NCBI GenBank assembly: GCA_002337215.1
Contig: DDFO01000036.1
Location: 42,037 to 63,266, forward strand
Source of the DNA: Phycisphaerales bacterium UBA1926
Lineage (GTDB): Bacteria > Planctomycetota > Phycisphaerae > Phycisphaerales > UBA1924
DNA: 21,230 nt
Direction: 5' to 3'
Positions within the stretch are counted from its first letter, which is position 1, and each line of letters begins with the position of its first letter. Below, piece by piece: positions 14,160-21,230 of this stretch. The position numbers and the translations under genes were made by a program. The notes under the pieces were generated by a model. It ran no database searches, was not told the DNA's origin, and saw only the letters and a list, made by a program, of their open reading frames with translations.

Positions 14160-14570
14160 TCAATACTCGAGCGCACGCTCCATGCCCGACGCCTGCTCGA
14201 TCCAGCCCGCGACTTCCTTCTCGCTGGGCGCGCTGCGGACCAGGCTCTTCGCGTCGTTGACCTCGACGAGCTTGGCGGCAAGGTTCGCCGCGTTCCGCTG
14301 GGCGAGCTCGGGGACGGTGTCCACACCCGCTTCTTCGAGCAGATCGGCGTACTCGCTGCCGATCCCCTTGATGCGGTACAGGTCCGCGTGGTTGGCCCAC
14401 TCAAGGATCAGCTTCTCGCTGATGTCCGCCTTCGCGGCCAGTTCCTTGCGCTGCGCGGCGGTCTTGGAGGCCGCCAGGAGACCGTCGGTGTCGGTGACGC
14501 CCGCCTCGCGGAGCTTGTCGCCGTACGCGGGGCCGATGCCCTCGATGTCTTCGATCTTGTAGTTCGCCAT
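14160..14570 (-). CDS. DUF4332-type helix-hairpin-helix protein
   Basis: 136 residues with two helix-hairpin-helix-like repeats: IEGIGPAYGDKLREAGV (9-25) and IKGIGSEYADLLEEAGV (67-83). The GIG hairpins are typical of non-specific nucleic-acid backbone contacts and of the DUF4332 family. Between and after them are Ala/Leu/Glu-rich helices (LLAASKTAAQRKELAAKADI; VPELAQRNAANLAAKLVEV). No enzyme motif, signal peptide or membrane segment is visible, so it is probably a small cytoplasmic protein of unknown role, perhaps DNA- or RNA-associated. The start at 14570 is supported by AAGGAG seven bases upstream; a longer frame lacks support. It appears monocistronic, 104 bases upstream of scoB in the same direction. 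Confidence 0.82.
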   Translation of the reverse strand: MANYKIEDIEGIGPAYGDKLREAGVTDTDGLLAASKTAAQRKELAAKADISEKLILEWANHADLYRIKGIGSEYADLLEEAGVDTVPELAQRNAANLAAKLVEVNDAKSLVRSAPSEKEVAGWIEQASGMERALEY

Positions 14571-14782
14571 GTCGCTGCTCCTTACTTTCCGTGTGCTGGG
14601 CCGCGGGTCCCGCGGCCTCCCTCCAAACGGAGCGCACAAGGCGATCCCACGCGTTCGGATCAGAAAAGGAACCCGGAGTGATCGGGAATCGACCGAATAT
14701 TAGTGTTCACTTACTTGTTCGATCTCTCGCTACCGGCTGCAAATTGGACCGTTCAGCCATCCCTCCACGAAAGGCCCCCACG
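14571..14782. promoter_or_regulatory. Divergent promoter region, DUF4332 gene / YHS gene
   Basis: A relatively AT-rich patch at about 14690-14745 stands out in an otherwise GC-rich sequence. TAATAT (minus strand, 14697-14702) is a good leftward -10 candidate, within the palindrome AATATT. For the rightward gene only weak hexamers are seen (TTGTTC near 14715, CAAATT near 14740). No operator repeats were found. Confidence 0.4.
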
Positions 14783-15334
14783 ATGACAAGCAACAAGCCC
14801 CCGAGCCCCGCCGTCCTCTTCGCCTCGCTAGCGCTCGCACTCGCGGCCTCCACCGCGGCCGCCCTGCCCCCCAAAGACGCGAACGAGCGGCAATGGACCC
14901 AGATCCGTCTCGAAAAGTACCAACTCGAGAAGAAGACCCTCGGTGCGCAGGGATACGACCCCGTCGCTTATTTCCCGGAGGGCGACCCAAAGGGCAAGGG
15001 CACCCCGACCAAGGGCAGCAAAAAGATCACCCATACCTATAACGGTGTCACCTACCGGTTCGCTCGCACCGCGAACCGAGATCTCTTCAAGAAGACCCCC
15101 GCCAAGTACGAGCCTGCTTTCGGTGGGTGGTGTGCCTACGCCGCCGCGTACGAGGGATATACCGAACCGAGCCCCAAGAACTTCAAGATTCAGGATGGTC
15201 GCCTCCTGCTGTTCTACAAGGACTTGTTCACTGATACCCACAAACTCTGGGAGAAGGAAGGCCCGTCCACGCTGGAGAACGACGCCGATGTGTGGTGGGG
15301 AGAAGAGACGGGTGAGCGCGCACCGGAGAAGTAG
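14783..15334 (+). CDS. Secreted YHS-domain protein
   Basis: 183 residues. The signal peptide has an n-region ending KPPSPA, a hydrophobic core VLFASLALALAAS and a likely cleavage after TAAA (about residue 27), so the mature protein should be periplasmic. A YHS domain follows: GYDPVAYFPEG (57-67), YNGVTYRFAR (86-95) and FKKTPAKYEPAFGGWCAYA (102-120). Cys117 is the only Cys. The YHS fold is linked to metal binding or metal-dependent enzymes, often copper or other soft metals, but no partner is visible here. The C-terminal part (about 133-183) ends in an acidic, Trp-containing stretch (WWGEETGE). The start at 14783 has AAAGG about nine bases upstream. A terminator follows at 15395. Confidence 0.88.
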   Translation: MTSNKPPSPAVLFASLALALAASTAAALPPKDANERQWTQIRLEKYQLEKKTLGAQGYDPVAYFPEGDPKGKGTPTKGSKKITHTYNGVTYRFARTANRDLFKKTPAKYEPAFGGWCAYAAAYEGYTEPSPKNFKIQDGRLLLFYKDLFTDTHKLWEKEGPSTLENDADVWWGEETGERAPEK

Positions 15335-15394
15335 TCCGGCAAGCCTTAACCCGCCTGTGCTTCGGCACGCTCCGATCATCGCTCATCCCTGACG

Positions 15395-15420
15395 AACGCC
15401 CGGCCCTCCCGGGCGTTTGT
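15395..15420 (+). terminator. Intrinsic terminator after the YHS gene
   Basis: AACGCCCGG (15395-15403) and CCGGGCGTT (15409-15417) form a perfect 9-bp stem with a 5-base loop. The trailing tract is only moderately T-rich (TTTGTCTT), so it overlaps the next promoter region. Confidence 0.75.
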
Positions 15421-15422
15421 CT

Positions 15423-15428
15423 TATGAT
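15423..15428 (+). promoter_or_regulatory. Candidate -10 element for a leaderless transcript
   Basis: TATGAT is close to the sigma-70 -10 consensus and ends six bases before the ATG at 15435, so transcription would begin at or near the start codon. The usual ribosome site is absent. No good -35 hexamer is visible. Confidence 0.4.
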
Positions 15429-15434
15429 CTGCGC

Positions 15435-15827
15435 ATGGCACCTACCCCCTACGAACACACCCCACAGTCGACCGGATTCGATCCTGCGGCCCTCGTCTTC
15501 GTTGCCGCCAAGAAGTATCTCTCCGCGATCGATGGGCAGAGCGGACGCGTCATCTGGACCACCGAGATCCCCGGGAGCCGATGGGCCGCCTCAGGATTTA
15601 TTACCATCTCGGCCGACCCGATGGGTGTCTACGCCTGCCGGAGTGGGCGGGTAACCTGCGTCGATCCGATGACGGGCGAGATTCTGTGGTCGCTCAAACC
15701 GCCCGGAGCCGGGTCTGCGCTTCCGGTGGTCGCGACGATGCTGGGCAGTGCAGACACAGGACAGGCTTCACAGATCGCGGCCGCTGCTGCCGCACAGGCC
15801 GCCGCCGCCGCGGCCGCGTCGGGGTGA
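15435..15827 (+). CDS. Short PQQ-like beta-propeller repeat protein with Ala-rich tail
   Basis: 130 residues. Two PQQ-type repeat motifs are seen: AIDGQSGRVIWTTEI (31-45) and CVDPMTGEILWSLKP (75-89), each with the G-x-x-W turn of PQQ-binding-like beta-propeller blades. A full propeller needs about seven or eight blades, so this protein is either a remnant, part of an oligomer, or a two-blade module. No signal peptide is visible. The last 20 residues are almost all Ala (AAAAAAAQAAAAAAASG), encoded partly by a GCC triplet run (15798-15809). No Shine-Dalgarno precedes the ATG; see the -10 candidate at 15423. A start six codons earlier (TTG, 15417) lies in the terminator stem and is unlikely. Function not recognised. 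Confidence 0.7.
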   Translation: MAPTPYEHTPQSTGFDPAALVFVAAKKYLSAIDGQSGRVIWTTEIPGSRWAASGFITISADPMGVYACRSGRVTCVDPMTGEILWSLKPPGAGSALPVVATMLGSADTGQASQIAAAAAAQAAAAAAASG

Positions 15828-15837
15828 ACGCCCCTCC

Positions 15838-16178
15838 TCAGTCGTGCAGGATCGCGCGGTCGTCGATCGACTGCGTGTTCTTCACTCGGTAGAACACCCG
15901 GCTCACGGCGAACAACGTCACTCCCACGCCGACCGGAATGAGGCCCAAGAGAGCCCCAAAGGCATGGGACGCCAGCCGCCCGCTGCGTTCCTCTTCGGAG
16001 ACATCGGGCGTTGCGAGCGCATCACCTTCCACGCCCCGGTAGAGCGACCCGAGTTCGCCCAGCCCGAGAGCCGCGCCGCGGATGCACAAGACCAGTCCAA
16101 CGATAACCAGTACCGCGGCGATCAGGTTCAGCACATGGTGAGCAAGCCCGCCGCGCTGTATTGGCCCTCGTAACCTGC

Positions 16179-16182
<4 letters not shown>
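15838..16182 (-). CDS. Unrecognised small two-segment membrane protein coupled to odhB
   Basis: 114 residues, family not recognised. There are two hydrophobic segments (about 16-40, [21 protein letters not shown], and 71-94, [21 protein letters not shown]), with an acidic loop between them ([16 protein letters not shown]) and a polar tail. The start is GTG at 16182, and its GTGA overlaps the odhB stop by four bases, so it is likely translated by ribosomes finishing odhB. It ends convergently with the PQQ-like gene, 10 bases apart. A link to the dehydrogenase complex is inferred from coupling only. Confidence 0.65.
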
Positions 16183-17510
<1,328 letters not shown>

Positions 17511-17565
17511 GTTCGCCTCGTTGCCCGCAGTCCCGGGCGCTCGCGGGGCGTCGTGCCCCGGGGTC

Positions 17566-20544
17566 TCAACCCTTGGACTTCGATTCCTCAGGAGCCGGGC
17601 CGATCGCCTCGGTCAGGATCTTGTCTTGCTCGATCTTGTGGACCCGCTTCGACCCGACGGCCGGGCTCGAAGATGCGGAGCGACCGATATAGACCAACTC
17701 CTTCAGGCCCATCGCGTGCTCCATCCGGTCCGCGACAAACAGGTACGAACCCATGTTCCGCGGCTCCTCCTGCACGTACGCCAGCTCGGCCTTCTTGGGA
17801 TACCTCCCGAGGATCTCGCCGAGCGATCCGGCGTGGAACGGATAGACCTGCTCGATCCGGACGATCGCCGTGTCGTCCCGACCGTTCTCCCGACGTCGTG
17901 CGTCAAGCTCGTGATAGATCTTGCCGCTGCAGATCAGAACCCGCGATACCTTCTTGGGGTCGAGCGGCTTCTTGAACTCGGGGTGCCAGCCCTCGAACGC
18001 AGGGTCGTCGAGGATCTCGCGGAAGGTCCCTTGCGTAAGCTCCGAAATCTGGCTCGTGTTCGTCCGCAGCATGCTCTTGGGCGACGCGACGATCAGCGGC
18101 TTGCGGAAGTCACGCTTCATCTGACGCCGGAACATGTGGAATGTCTGCGCCGCGGTGGTCGGGTAGACCACCTGCATGTTGTCGTTGCCGCACAGCTCGA
18201 GGAACCGCTCGATCCGGCACGACGAGTGCTCGGGGCCCGCGCCCTCGTACCCGTGGGGCAGCAGCATCACCAGGCCCGACCAGCGGTCCCACTTCACCTC
18301 GGCCGACGCGATGAACTGATCAATCAGCACCTGGGCACCGTTGACAAAGTCGCCGAACTGCGCTTCCCAGATGACCAGCATGTCGGGGTCGGCCAGCGAA
18401 TAGCCGTAGTCGAACCCGAGGACCGATTCCTCGCTCAGCGGGCTGTCATACACGCAGAGCCGGCCCTGCCTGGGCTTGCCGTTCGCGCCGGTCGTTCCCG
18501 GCGCCGTCTCGGTCCCGATCGTCCCGACCTCGCGGATGTTGTTGAGCGGGATGAACGGGTCGGCGCTCTCCGAGTCTCGCAGCACCGCGTGGCGATGGCT
18601 GAACGTCCCCCGGCGGCAGTCCTGCCCGCTCAGACGGATCGCGTACCCCTCCAGCAGCAGCGTCCCGTACGCGAGATGCTCCGCGTCCGCGTAGCTGATA
18701 TCGCCGCTCTCGGTGAGCCCCGAACGGCTCTTGAGCAGCGGTTTGAGCTTGCGATTGACGTTGAACCCGTCCGGGACGCGACCAAGCCCGGCGCAGATTT
18801 CCTTGAGCGTGTCCATCGAGACCGCGGTTTCGGCGGGCTCAAAGTTGTACTTGTGGCTCTGCCCAGACCAGCGCGAGCTGCCCGGGTCGATCATCGGGTC
18901 GTGCGGGTTCGACTTGACCGTGTCCTGCGCACGCTCCAACGCCTCGTCCATCCGGAGCTTGATCGCATGGATGTCGGCCTGGTTGATCACACCCTCGTCG
19001 AGCAGCTGCTGCTGGTACTGGCTCAGCACCGACAGCTTGTTCTTGATCATCGCCGCAAGGATGGGCTGCGTGAAGCTCGTTTCGTCCTGCTCGTTGTGAC
19101 CATACTTGCGGTAGCACTGCAGATCGATGAACACATCCCGCTTGAACTTCTGGCGGTACTCGGTCGCGATCTTCGCCGCCGCGACCACCGCCTCGGGGTC
19201 CTCGCCGTTCACGTGCAGCACCGGCGCTTCGATGATCTTCGCAACATCCGTGCAGTACATGCTCGAACGCGCGTCCTCGGGCAGCGTCGTAAACCCGATC
19301 TGGTTGTTCACCACGACGTGGATCGAGCCGCCGGTCGTGTACCCCTCGAGCTGGCTGAAGTTCAGAATCTCCGCGACGATCCCCTGACCCATCACGGCCG
19401 CATCGCCGTGCATGATCAGCGGCATCACCCGCTTGCGCTCCAGGTCGCCCCGCAGCCGCTGCTTCGCCCGGCACCGCCCCAGCACGACCGCCCCCACCGC
19501 CTCGAGGTGGCTGGGGTTGCTCGCCATCGCCAGGTGCAGCATCCGCCCGTTCGGGTACCGCCGCGTCCCCGAGTATCCCTTGTGGTACTTGACGTCCCCA
19601 CCAGAATCATCGAAGTCCTCGAGCCAGCTCTCCTCAAACTCTGTGAAGATCTGCTCGTATGTCTTGCCCAGGATGTTGTTGAGCACGTTGAGCCTGCCGC
19701 GGTGCGCCATCCCCAATACGATCTCTTCAACATCCAGATCCGACGCCGTTTCGAGCACCCGGTCCAGCAGCGGAATCAGCGACTCCGAGCCCTCGAGGCT
19801 GAACCGCTTCTCGCCGGGGTACCGCTTCCCGAGGAACCGTTCAAACGTCTCGGCCCGCGTCAGTTGCTCGAGCAGCTTGGTCTTGTCCTGCTTGGTGAGC
19901 TCGATCCGGCCGCCCGACCGCTCGACACGCTCAACGAGCCACGCGCGGACCTCGGTCTCGTTGATGTGCATCAACTCAACACCGATCGAGCCGCAGTAGG
20001 TCCGCTCGAGCCGCTCGATCAGCGCGCGGAGCGTGGTGTCGCCCTCGTCGCCCAGATCGCTCGCGTCGATCGCCTGATCGAGGTCCGCTTCCTTCAGGCC
20101 GTGATAGGCGAGCGTCAGCTCCTCGGGCGCGGGACGATCGCGGTCGAACGGGTCGATCTTGGCAGCCAGGTGCCCGAACTGCCGGTAGGATGTCACGAGA
20201 TCGTCAACGATCGCCTGCGCCTGCGACGCCCGGCCTGCGGGTTGACCCGCGAACGGCGTCACACGCACCTTCTCGGCCGATCCGTTCAGTCTGCTCCCGT
20301 TGCCATCGGGCACCGAAGTCGCTCGCGCAAGCGCGAGCCCGCCCGAAGCGCCACCGCCGCCGGAAGACGAACCGCCTGCGAACTTCAGACCCTCGGCCAT
20401 CGCCAGATCAAAGCCGGCGAAGAACATCCGCTCGGTCTCGTCCAGCGCCCCGGGGTCGGCTTTGTAGAGCGCATACCGAGTCTCCAGGTACTCGGGGCTC
20501 CAGCCGTTCATGGATGGGGGAATCGCTCGCGGTGCACTCGTCAT
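17566..20544 (-). CDS. odhA: 2-oxoglutarate dehydrogenase E1 component
   Basis: 992 residues (sucA in other naming), somewhat longer than the about 930 of the enterobacterial enzyme. Visible features are an N-terminal E2-binding segment (13-46, [20 protein letters not shown]), a Gly/Ser-rich linker (56-71) and a domain with [16 protein letters not shown]. Then come [18 protein letters not shown] (248-265) and [13 protein letters not shown] (278-290). The thiamine-diphosphate motif runs [10 protein letters not shown] (379-388) to NNQIGFTT (413-420). The C-terminal half includes the transketolase-like pyrimidine-binding region. It decarboxylates 2-oxoglutarate and succinylates the E2 lipoyl arm. 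The start at 20544 has only a weak GGCGG; an ATG at 20511 has no ribosome site. Extra length lies mainly in the N-terminal linker. It is first in the odhA-odhB-membrane protein unit. Confidence 0.96.
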   Translation of the reverse strand: MTSAPRAIPPSMNGWSPEYLETRYALYKADPGALDETERMFFAGFDLAMAEGLKFAGGSSSGGGGASGGLALARATSVPDGNGSRLNGSAEKVRVTPFAGQPAGRASQAQAIVDDLVTSYRQFGHLAAKIDPFDRDRPAPEELTLAYHGLKEADLDQAIDASDLGDEGDTTLRALIERLERTYCGSIGVELMHINETEVRAWLVERVERSGGRIELTKQDKTKLLEQLTRAETFERFLGKRYPGEKRFSLEGSESLIPLLDRVLETASDLDVEEIVLGMAHRGRLNVLNNILGKTYEQIFTEFEESWLEDFDDSGGDVKYHKGYSGTRRYPNGRMLHLAMASNPSHLEAVGAVVLGRCRAKQRLRGDLERKRVMPLIMHGDAAVMGQGIVAEILNFSQLEGYTTGGSIHVVVNNQIGFTTLPEDARSSMYCTDVAKIIEAPVLHVNGEDPEAVVAAAKIATEYRQKFKRDVFIDLQCYRKYGHNEQDETSFTQPILAAMIKNKLSVLSQYQQQLLDEGVINQADIHAIKLRMDEALERAQDTVKSNPHDPMIDPGSSRWSGQSHKYNFEPAETAVSMDTLKEICAGLGRVPDGFNVNRKLKPLLKSRSGLTESGDISYADAEHLAYGTLLLEGYAIRLSGQDCRRGTFSHRHAVLRDSESADPFIPLNNIREVGTIGTETAPGTTGANGKPRQGRLCVYDSPLSEESVLGFDYGYSLADPDMLVIWEAQFGDFVNGAQVLIDQFIASAEVKWDRWSGLVMLLPHGYEGAGPEHSSCRIERFLELCGNDNMQVVYPTTAAQTFHMFRRQMKRDFRKPLIVASPKSMLRTNTSQISELTQGTFREILDDPAFEGWHPEFKKPLDPKKVSRVLICSGKIYHELDARRRENGRDDTAIVRIEQVYPFHAGSLGEILGRYPKKAELAYVQEEPRNMGSYLFVADRMEHAMGLKELVYIGRSASSSPAVGSKRVHKIEQDKILTEAIGPAPEESKSKG

Positions 20545-20738
20545 CGGTACCGCCGAATCACACAGCCTGCGTCTCCCGCCGGACCCGGCCGGCGTAGAAA
20601 CGCGGCGGATGCAGGTTTCTGTGGATAGTACCCGTCTCTATCGGTCGTACCGCGCACTGGATCAGGAATGATCCCCAATTCTTCACCGAATATGCCGATC
20701 GCCCGGAAACCGCCCGAGGGGCCGCCGGCCCCGCCGCG
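20545..20738 (-). promoter_or_regulatory. odhA upstream region and pstB end
   Basis: 194 bases between pstB and odhA, both leftward. A possible leftward -10, TACTAT (minus strand, 20625-20630), lies about 80 bases before odhA, but no -35 is convincing. Just past pstB, GGGGCC/GGCCCC (20718-20732) forms a 6-bp stem with a 3-base loop and no proper T run, so it is at best a weak terminator. No gene is seen. Confidence 0.35.
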
Positions 20739-21230
20739 TCACCCGAAGCGGCCCGTGACGTACTGCTCGGTCTCGGGCAGCGCCGGCCTCTGGAAAATGG
20801 ACTGGGTTGGCCCGTATTCCACCAGGTTCCCGAGGTACATGAACGCCGTGTACTGGCTCACCCGGGCAGCCTGCTGCATGTTGTGGGTCACGATCAGGAC
20901 CGAATAACGCTCGCTGATCTCCGCGATGAGCTCCTCGACACGCTGCGTCGCGATCGGATCGAGCGCCGAGCAGGGCTCATCGAGCAGCAGCACCTCGGGA
21001 TCCGACACGATCGCCCGCGCGATGCACAGCCGCTGCTGCTGCCCGCCCGAGAGCCCGAGCGCCGGCTGGTTGAGCCGGTCCTTGACCTCGTCCCACAACG
21101 CCGCGCCGCGGAGCGCCTGCTCGCACGCGTCCCGCAGTACGCCCTTCTGCCGAACACCGTCAATACGCAGCGGGTAGACCACATTCTCAAAGATCGACAT
21201 CGGGAACGGGTTCGGCTTCTGGAACACCAT
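20739..21230 (-). CDS. pstB: PstB, phosphate ABC transporter ATPase (partial, N-terminus outside window)
   Basis: 163 C-terminal residues are visible of a protein that is normally about 250. The window edge cuts off the Walker A region, so the Met at the edge is internal. Present are the Q-loop region [20 protein letters not shown], the ABC signature LSGGQQQR, Walker [14 protein letters not shown], and the H-loop [12 protein letters not shown]. The [10 protein letters not shown] wording and THNMQQA are specific to PstB, the ATPase that drives high-affinity phosphate import with PstA, PstC and PstS. Expression is probably phosphate-controlled, but no promoter is in view. It lies 194 bases upstream of odhA in the same direction, which looks like a coincidental neighbourhood. 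Confidence 0.95.
   Translation of the reverse strand: MVFQKPNPFPMSIFENVVYPLRIDGVRQKGVLRDACEQALRGAALWDEVKDRLNQPALGLSGGQQQRLCIARAIVSDPEVLLLDEPCSALDPIATQRVEELIAEISERYSVLIVTHNMQQAARVSQYTAFMYLGNLVEYGPTQSIFQRPALPETEQYVTGRFG

Noticed and set aside
15781..15815. GCC/GCT triplet run as a possible repeat element or frameshift site
   Set aside because: It is in frame and simply encodes the Ala-rich tail of the PQQ-like protein; imperfect codons interrupt it.
20718..20732. GGGGCC/GGCCCC hairpin as a pstB terminator
   Set aside because: Loop of three bases and no T run on the leftward strand, so a real terminator function is not supported.

Overview
The window is a GC-rich chromosomal segment of a Gram-negative-type bacterium. 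Evidence for an outer membrane is an outer-membrane secretin and two lipoproteins with clear lipoboxes. Gene content (a two-armed Tad pilus locus whose TadG carries a von Willebrand A domain, a DUF4332-type helix-hairpin-helix protein, a periplasmic YHS protein, a PQQ-like mini protein and an odhA-odhB pair) fits a planctomycete, perhaps Phycisphaerae. That placement is inference; no rRNA or other taxonomic marker is present.

Positions 121-12735 hold a Tad/Flp (type IVc) pilus locus in two divergent arms around a 391-base control region (8664-9054). The leftward arm, starting at 8663, is an eight-gene machine operon: cpaB, cpaC (secretin), cpaE/tadZ (localisation ATPase), cpaF/tadA (motor ATPase), tadB, tadC (inner-membrane platform), a CpaD/OmpA-like lipoprotein and tadD (TPR lipoprotein). 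It ends at a strong terminator at 121-150. The rightward arm begins with an unrecognised three-segment membrane protein with its own terminator. It continues with flp (major pilin), tadV (prepilin peptidase), tadE (minor pilin) and tadG (vWA tip or adhesin-like protein), and ends at a terminator at 12711-12735. Strong RNA hairpins separate flp from tadV, which suits making much more pilin than peptidase.

Positions 12736-16182 are a housekeeping and small-protein stretch. A leftward operon has the B subunit of a 3-oxoacid CoA-transferase, translationally coupled to two small membrane proteins, with no A subunit beside it. A leftward DUF4332 protein follows, divergent from a rightward secreted YHS-domain protein, and then a short PQQ-repeat protein with a probable leaderless start.

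Positions 16179-20544 (leftward) encode the E1 (odhA/sucA) and E2 (odhB/sucB) subunits of 2-oxoglutarate dehydrogenase. A small membrane protein (15838-16182) is coupled to the E2 gene by a 4-base overlap. The right edge (20739-21230) is the C-terminal part of pstB, the phosphate-import ATPase, cut by the window end.

The parts most worth following up are in the pilus locus. They are the Tyr-rich insertion next to the metal site of TadG, the unknown membrane protein heading the pilin arm, the hairpin and tandem-repeat structures around flp, and the repeated CCCGATC heptamers between the two arms. I see no tRNA, rRNA, CRISPR array, insertion sequence or prophage gene.
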